From positions 338,367 to 402,366 of the forward strand of contig JBJHCW010000004.1 in the NCBI GenBank assembly GCA_050486205.1: DNA of 64,000 nt, written 5' to 3'. This stretch comes from PWQG01 sp050486205 (lineage in GTDB: Bacteria; Pseudomonadota; Gammaproteobacteria; Pseudomonadales; Pseudohongiellaceae). The position numbers were made by a program, and so were the translations under genes. Numbering within the stretch: position 1 is the stretch's first letter; every line of letters starts with the position of its first letter. Below are positions 18,321 through 26,216 of this stretch, piece by piece. Under the pieces are notes generated by a model. It saw only the letters and a list, made by a program, of their open reading frames with translations. It was not told the DNA's origin and did not search any database.

Positions 18321-18923
18321 ATGGCCGATAACGAAGCAAATACATCCAGCTATAAGAGAAAACGGGATTTTGATAAAACTCCCGAGCCTGACAATGGGGA
18401 TGCGCAGCTTGACTGGGCCAGTGAGCGCCCGATTTTTGTTATCCAGAAACATGCCGCCACCAGTCTGCACTATGATTTTCGGATAGAAGTCGACGGCACT
18501 TTGAAATCCTGGGCTGTACCCAAAGGTCCCTCCACCAATCCCGGTGACAAGCGTTTGGCCATGCCGACCGAAGATCATCCCCTTACGTACGCAAATTTTG
18601 AGGGTGTCATTCCGGCCGATGAGTACGGCGGCGGCACCGTCATGATCTGGGACCGTGGCAGCTATCAAAACTTGAAGGACGACAAATCTGTGGCCGCGCA
18701 ACTGGACGAGGGTCATGTCACCATTTATCTGAAAGGTGAAAAAATATACGGTGGTTATGCCCTGATTCGCACCGATAGTGGCGACGACGCCCGCTGGTTG
18801 CTAATTAAAATGGACGATAATGAAGCCGATGCCCGGCGCAACCCGACCTCCACCGAAAATAAATCGGTTGCCTCAGACCGGACCCTTGATCAGATCAAGA
18901 ACGAGGAATCCGCTGATGACTGA
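18321..18923 (+). CDS. Stand-alone LigD-type 3'-phosphoesterase domain protein
   Basis: A 200-residue protein matching the phosphoesterase domain of bacterial DNA ligase D. Recognisable motifs are FVIQKHAATSLHYDFRIEVD (metal-binding His and substrate residues), GTLKSWAVPKGPS, VIPADEYGGGTVMIWDRG and RWLLIKMDD. The domain trims 3'-phosphate and ribonucleotide ends during non-homologous end joining. No ligase, polymerase or Ku gene lies in the window, so this is a single-domain version, as known in some bacteria and archaea. The ATG at 18321 has AAGGGG at about 12 bases. A 25-residue charged head and tail flank the domain. Decayed sequence directly downstream marks this as a variable region. Confidence 0.88.
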   Translation: MADNEANTSSYKRKRDFDKTPEPDNGDAQLDWASERPIFVIQKHAATSLHYDFRIEVDGTLKSWAVPKGPSTNPGDKRLAMPTEDHPLTYANFEGVIPADEYGGGTVMIWDRGSYQNLKDDKSVAAQLDEGHVTIYLKGEKIYGGYALIRTDSGDDARWLLIKMDDNEADARRNPTSTENKSVASDRTLDQIKNEESADD

Positions 18924-19273
18924 TGTTCCCAGCCTCCGCAGAGGCGGCGGTAGATGCAGGGCTTAAAGTCATTCTGACTGCGCGACGCAAAGAGAAACTG
19001 GATGTTGTTTTTGCTAATGCCGGCACCGGCGTGAATGCGCCCCGAAAGAATGGCACAAAATGGTGGATCTGAACATTGACGCCTTGCTCTATATCGCCAA
19101 ACTGACTTTGCCACACTTAAGGAAAAGCACCGGGCATGGTCAATACCCCTTTCTTTGATGAGCCCAGGCCGGACAAGCTGGATCCCGCCGAACCAGCTGA
19201 TGCCGTACTTCATGCAATTCAGGCAAACCCCCGGAATTGTGTGCGCGAGATTTACCTGATGCCAGCGAAATGA
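18924..19273 (+). pseudogene. Relic of a short-chain dehydrogenase/reductase gene with internal deletions
   Basis: Pieces of an SDR protein can be read in order but with missing parts and frame changes. EAAVDAGLKVILTARRKEKL corresponds to the region after the glycine-rich loop, whose start is lost. VVFANAGTGVNAP is the NAG motif strand, then WHKMVDLNIDALLYIAKLTL is the following helix. Next, directly, MVNTPFFDEPRPDKLDP and NCVREIYLMPAK with a TGA stop at 19271-19273 are the C-terminus. The catalytic Ser and YxxxK segment between LPHLRKSTG and MVNTPFF is deleted. No intact frame spans it, so it is non-functional. Confidence 0.85.
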
Positions 19274-19531
19274 ATCTTTCGCCGGAGCGTACGGGCACCA
19301 GTGACCGTGACCTGACGCGGATCCAAAGCACCATCAGTCTGGCGCAGCTGGGCCGTTCACTGTCGAAGAACTTTACACTGCCGCGGAGTGGTTGGCGCCG
19401 GATGAAATGCAGGCCCATGTATTTGTTACATTTACATTTTATGGCTTGAAATATGCTTTGTTAAATTTGTTTTTGTTTGGATATTGATCAGGAGTTCGGG
19501 CACGTCAATCAACGATACGCAGGAGATGGAG
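19274..19531 (+). other. Non-genic stretch with a possible unidentified gene remnant
   Basis: No gene with a start and ribosome site is supported here. A frame without stops runs from 19311 to a TGA at 19485-19487 and translates into plausible-looking protein (GPFTVEELYTAAEWLAPDEM, then a hydrophobic end), but it has no start codon context and I recognise no family. It may be the tail of a second decayed gene. From about 19425 the sequence becomes AT-rich and probably carries the promoter of the CHRD gene. Confidence 0.4.
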
Positions 19532-20143
19532 ATGCTCAGTACCAATGTATGCTCATCCCTTTCAATGCGGCTTGTCCGGAGCGTTCTCGTCACGAGCGCA
19601 GCGCTGTTTCTGAGCTTGGTTTTTGCGGGGAAGGCCTTGGCAGGTCCAATGTTCATTGCCAATCTTGATGGTGCCCAAGAGGTACCACCCAACGCCAGCG
19701 CTGCTACAGGTGTTGCGACTTTCGCTTTCAACAGTACTTTAACCGAACTCAGCTATGAGTTGAGCGTGTTCGGGCTTTTCGACGTCACGGCGGCCCACAT
19801 CCATCTGGCACCTGCAGGTGCAAATGGCTCTATAGTGCTTTGGCTATATCCCGGTTCTCCGCCAGCCGTGCAGATACCGGGAGAGACAAATGGGCTGCTG
19901 GCTCAGGGGACGCTCACTGCGGCGAACTTTGTTGGCGCATGGATTGGTCGACCGCTGACCGATTTGTTGGCTGAGATGACAATGGGCAATACTTATGTCA
20001 ACGTTCATAACGTGGTCTTTCCGGCAGGAGAAATCCGAGGCCAGATCCGGACCGTTTCCGAGCCGAAAACGCTCGCCGTTTTCGCTCTCGGTCTGCTCGT
20101 TCTTGTGACCCTGCGGCGCCGCCGAGCGTTCTGCACAGGTTGA
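19532..20143 (+). CDS. Secreted CHRD-domain protein with PEP-CTERM-like tail
   Basis: A 203-residue exported protein. The ATG at 19532 follows AGGAG at six bases; an ATG at 19526 is too close to it. A signal peptide ends near residue 36 (LSLVFAGKALAG). The middle is a CHRD domain: MFIANLDGAQEVPPNASAAT, the AAHIHLAPAGANGSIVLWLY segment and NVVFPAGEIRGQI. The C-terminus has SEPKTLAVFALGLLVLV followed by LRRRR, a tripartite PEP-CTERM-like sorting signal (motif SEP instead of PEP, hydrophobic helix, arginine cluster). This predicts exosortase processing and surface display, but no exosortase is in the window. It sits next to decayed sequence. Confidence 0.8.
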   Translation: MLSTNVCSSLSMRLVRSVLVTSAALFLSLVFAGKALAGPMFIANLDGAQEVPPNASAATGVATFAFNSTLTELSYELSVFGLFDVTAAHIHLAPAGANGSIVLWLYPGSPPAVQIPGETNGLLAQGTLTAANFVGAWIGRPLTDLLAEMTMGNTYVNVHNVVFPAGEIRGQIRTVSEPKTLAVFALGLLVLVTLRRRRAFCTG

Positions 20144-20154
20144 TCCTACTGCGT

Positions 20155-20186
20155 TGAGGGGGCTGCTCAAAGTGGCGCCCCCTCAA
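20155..20186 (+). terminator. Hairpin after the CHRD gene, possible terminator
   Basis: TTGAGGGG (20155-20162) pairs perfectly with CCCCTCAA (20179-20186) across a 16-base loop, 12 bases after the stop codon. No T-run follows, so it is at most a weak or factor-assisted terminator. Confidence 0.4.
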
Positions 20187-20225
20187 TGTGCATTCAGTCT
20201 GGAGCTGTGACCTTTTCACCCTGTC

Positions 20226-20270
20226 TGTGGCACAGTCGCCACACAAAAGTCACGAATGCCGTGATATGAT
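20226..20270 (+). promoter_or_regulatory. phnD promoter: inverted repeat plus extended -10
   Basis: TGTGGC-ACAGTC-GCCACA (20226-20243) is a perfect inverted repeat. Downstream, TGATATGAT (20262-20270) fits an extended -10 (TGnTATnaT) with no clear -35. The expected start of transcription falls at about 20277, the A of the phnD ATG, which has no ribosome site, so the mRNA may be leaderless. The repeat centre would then lie near -42, where class II activators bind. The activator is unknown. Confidence 0.45.
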
Positions 20271-20276
20271 CGGCGC

Positions 20277-21239
20277 ATGAAAACAACAACAGCCTCTCGT
20301 TTGCTGGCTGCAGTGATCGGACTTGTGCTGGCCGCGCTTGGGTTCGCGGCCTCGGCTGATCTGTCGCCTCGGTACCAGGACCGCAATAATGACCTGGTGG
20401 CTGACCTGCCCACCGACCCTGCGGCGTGGCGTGATCCGCGTATCCTGGTTTTTGCCTATACCCCGGTGGAGGATCCGGCCATGTATTCGCGGGTCTGGGA
20501 TGAATTCATTGAACACCTGAGTACTCTCACAGGCAAGGAAATCCGCTTCTTCCCCGTCCAGTCCAACGCCGCTCAAATTGAGGCACTGCGGGCCGGGCGT
20601 CTGCATATTGCTGGCTTCAACACCGGTTCCACCCCCATTGCCGTGAACTGCGCTGGATTTGTGCCGCTGGCCATGATGGCGGCTGAAGATGGTTCCTACG
20701 GTTACGAAATGGAAATCATCACCTATCCTGGCAGTGGCATTGAGTCGCCGGCCGATCTGCGCGGGCGCCAGTTGGCATTTACCTCCCCGACCTCCAACTC
20801 GGGTTTCAAGGCGCCATCCACATTGCTGGAAAGCGAATTCGGTCTCCGCGCCGATGTGGATTTTCGTACGGCGTACTCGGGCAGTCACGACAACTCCATT
20901 CTGGGGGTGGTCAATGGTGACTACGATGCTGCCGCAATTGCCAATGAAGTATTGCAACGCATGCAGGCCAGAGGCGTTGTACGCGAGGACCAATATCGCA
21001 GCATTTATACTTCATTGACTTTTCCCACTACGGCTTATGGTGTTTCCCACAACCTGCATCCGGATCTGGCGGCCAAAATCCGTGAAGGTTTTTTCAGTTT
21101 TGACTGGGAAGGCTCCGCCTTGCTCGAAGAGTTTGCCGATGCCGGCATGGCGCAGTTCATTCCCATTACCTACAAGGAACACTGGGAAGTGATCCGCCAG
21201 GTAGACCGTGCCAGCAACACCATCTACAACTGCGATTAA
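20277..21239 (+). CDS. phnD: Phosphonate/phosphite-type ABC transporter substrate-binding protein
   Basis: A 320-residue periplasmic protein with a signal peptide ending near residue 27 (LGFAASA). The PhnD signature is clear: FAYTPVEDPAMYSRVWDEFI, then QSNAAQIEALRAGRLHIAGF, and the ligand-pocket region FTSPTSNSGFKAPSTLLESE, with AYSGSHDNSILGVVNGDYDA in the second lobe. The family binds phosphonates, phosphite or phosphate esters. It heads a four-gene operon with phnC and two phnE genes; the 59-base gap to phnC is the largest apart from that before the second phnE. No C-P lyase or phosphite dehydrogenase gene is nearby, so the exact ligand is open. Confidence 0.9.
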   Translation: MKTTTASRLLAAVIGLVLAALGFAASADLSPRYQDRNNDLVADLPTDPAAWRDPRILVFAYTPVEDPAMYSRVWDEFIEHLSTLTGKEIRFFPVQSNAAQIEALRAGRLHIAGFNTGSTPIAVNCAGFVPLAMMAAEDGSYGYEMEIITYPGSGIESPADLRGRQLAFTSPTSNSGFKAPSTLLESEFGLRADVDFRTAYSGSHDNSILGVVNGDYDAAAIANEVLQRMQARGVVREDQYRSIYTSLTFPTTAYGVSHNLHPDLAAKIREGFFSFDWEGSALLEEFADAGMAQFIPITYKEHWEVIRQVDRASNTIYNCD

Positions 21240-21298
21240 CGGAGCCTGCCAGCCATACCGAGGCTCCCGGACAATAACCAAATCAAAGAGACGTGTGA

Positions 21299-22132
21299 AT
21301 GCTGACACTGACCGGACTGACCAAACGTTATAGCACGGGCGACCTGGCGCTGAAGAATATCAACCTGACAGTACCAGCGGGTCAGGTCATGGCTCTGATC
21401 GGACCCTCCGGTGCAGGCAAGAGCACGTTGATCCGTTGCGTGAACCGCCTGGTGGAGCCCACTGAGGGCAGGGTGGAGCTGGACAAGGTGGACATCACTC
21501 GCGTGCGTGGCGCAAGACTGCGGCAGGCGCGGCGGCAGATTGGCATGATTTTCCAGAGTTACGCATTGGTTGAGCGCCTGTCGGTGATGGAGAATGTGCT
21601 CTCTGGCCGCCTGGCCTATGTCGGATTCTGGCGCAGCTACTTTCGTCGTTTCCCTGCCACTGACGTGAAACAGGCGTTTCATCTTCTGGAACGTGTGGGT
21701 CTGGAATCCATGATCGATAAACGGGGCGACGAGCTCTCCGGTGGCCAGAAACAGCGCGTGGGTATTGCCCGTGCCCTGATGCAGAATCCCAAGCTGTTGC
21801 TGGTGGACGAGCCCACTGCCAGTCTTGACCCCAAGACTTCCCGACAGATCATGCGACTTATCTGCGAACTGAGCCGTGAACAGAACCTTGCCGCCGTCAT
21901 CAATATCCATGATGTGGTCCTGGCCCAGCAGTTCGTGGACCGTGTTGTCGGGCTGCGCGCCGGTGAGCTTGTGTTTGACGGTAAGCCTGATGAGCTGACA
22001 CCGGAAATCCTGACCACCATTTACGGTGAGGAAGACTGGAGTGTGGAAGCCAACGACACTGAAGACCACCCCGCTGAAGACAAGATAAAGGAAGTGGCGG
22101 TGGATCCGCTGGCACACGGTGGTCATCCGTGA
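21299..22132 (+). CDS. phnC: Phosphonate/phosphite-type ABC transporter ATPase
   Basis: A 277-residue ATPase. It shows Walker A (GPSGAGKST), the Q-loop in IGMIFQSYALVERLSVMENV, the PhnC-typical LSGRLAYVGFWRSYFRRFP, the signature LSGGQKQRVGIARAL, Walker B (LLLVDEPTASLD) and an H-loop (VINIHDVVLAQQ). The C-terminal 30 residues are acidic and longer than usual. The start follows AGAGACGTGTGA and the stop overlaps the GTG start of the first permease by four bases (GTGA), so the genes are co-translated. It energises import through the two PhnE permeases. Confidence 0.92.
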   Translation: MLTLTGLTKRYSTGDLALKNINLTVPAGQVMALIGPSGAGKSTLIRCVNRLVEPTEGRVELDKVDITRVRGARLRQARRQIGMIFQSYALVERLSVMENVLSGRLAYVGFWRSYFRRFPATDVKQAFHLLERVGLESMIDKRGDELSGGQKQRVGIARALMQNPKLLLVDEPTASLDPKTSRQIMRLICELSREQNLAAVINIHDVVLAQQFVDRVVGLRAGELVFDGKPDELTPEILTTIYGEEDWSVEANDTEDHPAEDKIKEVAVDPLAHGGHP

Positions 22133-22983
22133 GCGCCGGTACCCCTGAGGTGGCTGCAGCGGCGGCTCAGGCCCGTATGCGTGTTGAGCGGGCTCGCCAG
22201 GGGCTGTGGCGCCCTATGCCTTTTGTTACCGACACACGGCTGCGCTGGGCGCTGAATATCGGTGTGCTGGTCTATATTGTGCTGGCCTGGTACAGCATTG
22301 ATGTGAACTGGGCACGTGTGGCCCAGGGTATGGATCGCGGTCAGGCCTTTGTGGCGTCGTTCCTGCGTCCGGACTTCCTCAGTCGCAGCGACGAGATCAT
22401 GGTGGGCCTGAAAGAAAGTCTGACCATGACCTTCGCCTCCACCGTGATTGGTGTGTTGCTGGCCATTCCTGTGGGCCTCGGTGCGGCCCGCAATATTGCC
22501 CCGCTGCCAGTGTATCTGTTCTGCCGCGGTATCATTGCCATCTCGCGCACTTTCCAGGAGATCATCATTGCCATTCTGTTTGTGGCCATGTTCGGCTTCG
22601 GACCACTGGCCGGTGTCATCACCCTGGCCTTTGCCACCATCGGCTTTATGGCCAAGTTGCTGGCCGAGGACATAGAGGACACTGACACGTCGCCGATGGA
22701 GGCGATCAGGGCCACTGGGGGCAGTTGGCTGCAGTGGGTGAACTACTCGGTTCAACCCCAGGTCATGCCGCGCCTGATTGGTCTGTCGCTGTACCGTCTG
22801 GACATCAATTTCCGGGAGTCAGCGGTGATTGGCATTGTTGGCGCTGGTGGCATAGGGGCCACGCTGAACACATCCATCAACCGGTATGACTACGATACCT
22901 CTGCTGCCATATTGTTGCTGATCATTGTCATCGTGTTCCTGAGTGAATACCTGTCCAGCTTTGTGCGAAAGTGGACTCAATGA
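22129..22983 (+). CDS. phnE: Phosphonate/phosphite-type ABC permease (first PhnE)
   Basis: A 284-residue membrane protein starting with GTG inside the phnC stop. A 40-residue cytoplasmic head precedes about six membrane segments. The EAA loop for ATPase docking is EAIRATGGSWLQWVNYSVQP, followed by the PhnE-specific RLDINFRESAVIGIVGAGGI, with GIGATL after it. Such permeases pair as homo- or heterodimers; the second PhnE 46 bases downstream is its likely partner. Confidence 0.92.
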   Translation: MSAGTPEVAAAAAQARMRVERARQGLWRPMPFVTDTRLRWALNIGVLVYIVLAWYSIDVNWARVAQGMDRGQAFVASFLRPDFLSRSDEIMVGLKESLTMTFASTVIGVLLAIPVGLGAARNIAPLPVYLFCRGIIAISRTFQEIIIAILFVAMFGFGPLAGVITLAFATIGFMAKLLAEDIEDTDTSPMEAIRATGGSWLQWVNYSVQPQVMPRLIGLSLYRLDINFRESAVIGIVGAGGIGATLNTSINRYDYDTSAAILLLIIVIVFLSEYLSSFVRKWTQ

Positions 22984-23029
22984 GCGCAGTGCCAGGTTGG
23001 TCATGCAATTATTCAAAGGCCCTTGAATC

Positions 23030-23842
23030 ATGCCGATAAAACACGTCAACAATGTCCCGGAATGGCAACGCCGCGAGCCATTGAAACAGTACCTGATCTG
23101 GGCAGGCTGGATGCTGGGTACCATGCTGTTTGTGTTCTGCTGGATGCTGATTTCCGAGAACACCATCTGGGAATTCCTTTATGACGCGCCAGCCCAGGGT
23201 GCCAGTCTGCTGGGGCGGATGGTGCCGCCAGACTGGAGCATCACCAGCTCGCTGATGATTCCTCTCTGGGACACGATCAATATCGCTACTACCGGCACGG
23301 TGCTGGGCGTGATTGTGGCTTTTCCGCTGGCTTTTCTGGCCGCGCGTAACACCACCCCGCATCCGGTACTGCGCGGTTTTGCCCTGGCCATCATTGTCAG
23401 CTCGCGCTCCATCAACTCACTGATCTGGGCCATGTTGCTGGTGACCATTGTTGGCCCCGGCATTTTTGCTGGCATGCTGGCCATTGCGCTGCGCTCCATT
23501 GGTTTTGTGGGAAAACTGCTGTATGAGGCCATCGAGGAAATCCAGCCAAGCACAGTTGAGGCCATTTCGGCCACCGGGGCCAGCAGGTCACAGGTACTGG
23601 CCTGGTCCGTGTGGCCCCAGATCATGCCAGCCTTTGCTGGCATCACCGTTTACCGCTGGGACATCAACATTCGCGAATCCACCGTGCTGGGCCTTGTTGG
23701 TGCGGGTGGTATTGGTCTGCAGATGAACGCCGCCATCAACAACCTGGCCTGGGCGCAGGTGGCCACGGTGTTTGTGCTGATCTTTGCCACAGTGGTGGTG
23801 TCCGAATGGGTGTCAGCCAGAGTGCGCCACGCAGTTCTGTAA
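23030..23842 (+). CDS. phnE: Phosphonate/phosphite-type ABC permease (second PhnE)
   Basis: A 270-residue membrane protein with the same layout as the previous permease and clear sequence relation: EAISATGASRSQVLAWSVWP is the EAA loop and RWDINIRESTVLGLVGAGGI the PhnE motif. AAAGG precedes the ATG. It ends the operon. Its TAA stop overlaps the A-run that begins a palindromic repeat at 23841, which may act as the operon terminator. Duplicate PhnE subunits are known in several phosphonate and phosphite transporters. Confidence 0.92.
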   Translation: MPIKHVNNVPEWQRREPLKQYLIWAGWMLGTMLFVFCWMLISENTIWEFLYDAPAQGASLLGRMVPPDWSITSSLMIPLWDTINIATTGTVLGVIVAFPLAFLAARNTTPHPVLRGFALAIIVSSRSINSLIWAMLLVTIVGPGIFAGMLAIALRSIGFVGKLLYEAIEEIQPSTVEAISATGASRSQVLAWSVWPQIMPAFAGITVYRWDINIRESTVLGLVGAGGIGLQMNAAINNLAWAQVATVFVLIFATVVVSEWVSARVRHAVL

Positions 23843-23944
23843 AAAAGGGGACAGATTTATTTTTCGACCTGGAAGGTGGTCCCACTTCGCAGGCTGGCTG
23901 TGTGCCTGAATTCAGGCCGAAAAATAAATCTGTCCCCTTTTTTT
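23841..23944. repeat. Palindromic repeat copy A (GGGGACAG...CTGTCCCC element)
   Basis: Two perfect 26-bp inverted arms (23841-23866 and 23918-23943) begin with A6-GGGGACAGATTTATTTTT and end with the complement and T7. The 51-base centre carries GGTCCCACTT and no gene. It starts inside the stop codon of the second phnE and lies between two genes of the same direction. The long stem followed by a T-run on either strand should terminate transcription. The consensus resembles repeats linked with REP-associated (RAYT, Y1) transposases, by recollection only. Confidence 0.9.
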
Positions 23945-24106
23945 GTGCTCTTTCCCCGGATGTCACAGTTGTGCCACATGTCGAGACAAATTTGTCTTTG
24001 CTTTATTTCTTGACGTGGCATTAAATAAGTCTGTATGCCGAGACCATTCCCCACAAGGTCTCCGATATAAAAGTAGTAAAATAACAATACGTTGGAGGAC
24101 ATAAGA

Positions 24107-26125
24107 GTGAACACATCATCAACAGGGTGCTTCGCCCTGAAATCCCTTGTGGCAGCGGCATTCTCCGCGGCCCTATGGCTGCCTTCGCCGGCACAGACCC
24201 AGTCCCCAGCCCAGGATTCGGTGGAATGGCTGACACTGGGTTCAGATCACGCACACACCCGTTATACCCCCGCCAATCAGATCAATCGAGACAACTTCAA
24301 TGATCTGAGCGTGGAGTGGATATGGAACGGCGCCAGTTTTGGTGCCAGCAGCGGCCGGTCCACGCCCAGCTATATCGACGGGATGTTGTATACCGTGGCC
24401 GGTGACCGTCGCCATGTTATTGCCATGGACCCTGTGACCGGTGAAACCATCTGGTCCTGGCGCGAGCCGCACACGTTCCGCCATGAATACTCCATGCGCA
24501 AGGACTACGGCAAGGGTGTGGCTTATGGCGAAGTCAACGGCCGTGGTGTGATCTACATGCTGACGCCAGCCTACTTTCTGACTGCGCTGGATGCCAAAAC
24601 CGGCGCGCCACTGCCGGGCTTTGGTGAGGCGGTGCCGCTACCGGGATTCCCGCCCCACGGCGTAGTGGACCTGCAGCGTATTGTGGCCGAATACATGGGC
24701 TACGAATTTGACCCCTACTTTGGTATTCCGCTGGAGGAGGGTTACATCACCTCGTCTTCACCACCGATTGTGGTCAATGGTGTGGTTGTGGTGGGCAACT
24801 CCGCCGAGCAGGGTTACAACCAGACCCGAATCGAGAATATCCCCGGCGACATCCTGGCTTTTGACACGGTTTCCGGTGAGTTCCTGTGGAAGTTCAATAT
24901 CATACCGGAGCCGCATGAATTTGGTGCCGATACCTGGATTGGCATAGACAATCCGCGTGAGTTCACCGGTGAGGTATCACCCTGGGCGCCGCTGTCTGCA
25001 GATCCCGAGAACAATATTGTCTACGTGACCACCAACCCCCCGACCATTGACTATTACGGGGGGCATGCGCCGGGTGACAATCTTTATGGCACCAGCATCA
25101 TTGCCCTGGATGTGGATACCGGCGAGCGAATCTGGCATTTCCAGCTGGTGCGTCACGATGTCTGGAACTATGACACGCCCACCGCACCGGTGCTGCTGGA
25201 CGTGATGCAGAATGGCCAACGGATACCTGCCGTGGCCCAGGTCACCAAGCAGTCCTTTGTTTACGCGTTCAACCGGTTGACTGGTGAGCCCTTGTGGCCT
25301 ATCGAGGACAGACCGGTGCCGCAGTCACGCATTCCGGGCGAACAACTGGCCGCCACCCAGCCGTTCCCGACCTGGCCATTGCCCTATGAAATGCAGGGTC
25401 TGACGCATGATGATCTGATTGATTTCACACCTGCTCTGCGGGCACAGGCTATCGAGGCGATTGCCGATTATGAGATAGGCCCGCTGTTCAATCCGCCGCT
25501 GCATCGTGACAATGATCTGGGCAAAATCGCGGCGCTCTGGTGCCCGGGTGATGGTGGTGGCTCCAATATCACGGCTCCGCCGGTGGCTGATCCGCATACC
25601 GGCATACTGTACGTGACCTCACGCAAAGCCTGCAGCTCACGTATCCTGGCGCCGTCTGAGGAGCGGGACGCCATGCTGGATCTCCCGACCGGTACTACGT
25701 TCGCCGACTATGCCGCGCTGCGTTCACTGCCGATTCGTGGGCCACAGGGGCTGCCGCTGTACAAGCCGCCGTTCAGTCGTATCACCGCCATCGACATGAA
25801 CTCCGGTGAGCATCTGTGGTGGATTCCGGTGGGTGAGACACCGGACATCATCCGTAATCACCCGGCGCTGTCGGGCATCGATATTGGCGCTACAGGCACA
25901 GGTGCCATGCCGCCCATGTTGACCACACCGGATCTGTTGATGTATGCCAGCACCGCTCACGACGGTACGCCGCTGCTGTTTGCAGTGGACAAGCAGTCCG
26001 GAGAGGAGCTGGGTCGTGTGCAGGTACCTGCGACCAGTAACTACGGCATGATGAGTTATGTTCACCAGGGCAAGCAGTACGTCATTCTGCAGACCAGTGG
26101 CACGCTGACCGCGCTGGCGCTGTAG
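24107..26125 (+). CDS. Secreted PQQ-dependent dehydrogenase (quinoprotein)
   Basis: A 672-residue periplasmic quinoprotein. The GTG at 24107 is chosen because GGAGG lies eight bases upstream; a signal peptide follows and ends near residue 31 (LPSPAQTQ). The body is an eight-bladed propeller with tryptophan-docking repeats such as DPVTGETIWSWREP, VSGEFLWKFNIIP and DVDTGERIWHFQ. RHDVWNYDTPTAPVLLD matches the HDxWDYD motif of glucose/quinate-type quinoproteins. Unlike membrane glucose dehydrogenase there is no N-terminal membrane domain, and unlike the alcohol dehydrogenase at 34288 there is no adjacent Cys-Cys. A cytochrome partner is not encoded next to it. PQQ synthesis genes are not in the window. 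Confidence 0.87.
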   Translation: MNTSSTGCFALKSLVAAAFSAALWLPSPAQTQSPAQDSVEWLTLGSDHAHTRYTPANQINRDNFNDLSVEWIWNGASFGASSGRSTPSYIDGMLYTVAGDRRHVIAMDPVTGETIWSWREPHTFRHEYSMRKDYGKGVAYGEVNGRGVIYMLTPAYFLTALDAKTGAPLPGFGEAVPLPGFPPHGVVDLQRIVAEYMGYEFDPYFGIPLEEGYITSSSPPIVVNGVVVVGNSAEQGYNQTRIENIPGDILAFDTVSGEFLWKFNIIPEPHEFGADTWIGIDNPREFTGEVSPWAPLSADPENNIVYVTTNPPTIDYYGGHAPGDNLYGTSIIALDVDTGERIWHFQLVRHDVWNYDTPTAPVLLDVMQNGQRIPAVAQVTKQSFVYAFNRLTGEPLWPIEDRPVPQSRIPGEQLAATQPFPTWPLPYEMQGLTHDDLIDFTPALRAQAIEAIADYEIGPLFNPPLHRDNDLGKIAALWCPGDGGGSNITAPPVADPHTGILYVTSRKACSSRILAPSEERDAMLDLPTGTTFADYAALRSLPIRGPQGLPLYKPPFSRITAIDMNSGEHLWWIPVGETPDIIRNHPALSGIDIGATGTGAMPPMLTTPDLLMYASTAHDGTPLLFAVDKQSGEELGRVQVPATSNYGMMSYVHQGKQYVILQTSGTLTALAL

Positions 26126-26126
26126 G

Positions 26127-26210
26127 AAAAAAGGGGACAGATCTATTTTGCCCGGCTAGCGCAAGTTTGCGCCAAGCCTGGAGGGGCAAAATAGATCTGT
26201 CCCCTTTTTT
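26127..26210. repeat. Palindromic repeat copy B, between convergent genes
   Basis: Perfect 27-bp inverted arms (26127-26153 and 26184-26210) share GGGGACAGAT with copy A but read ATCTATTTTGCCC where A has ATTTATTTTTCG; both arms changed together, so pairing is preserved. The centre holds a second small stem, GCGCAA-GT-TTGCGC. It sits one base after the quinoprotein stop codon and six bases before the response regulator stop on the other strand, the place of a bidirectional terminator. Confidence 0.92.
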
Positions 26211-26216
26211 ACACCG

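Noticed and set aside
20206..20231. Pho box before phnD (several CTGT motifs)
   Set aside because: The CTGT repeats are spaced 16 bases apart, not the 11 required for PhoB half-sites.
20226..20243. CRP-binding site upstream of phnD
   Set aside because: The half-sites read TGTGG/CCACA and are two bases further apart than in the CRP consensus TGTGA-N6-TCACA.
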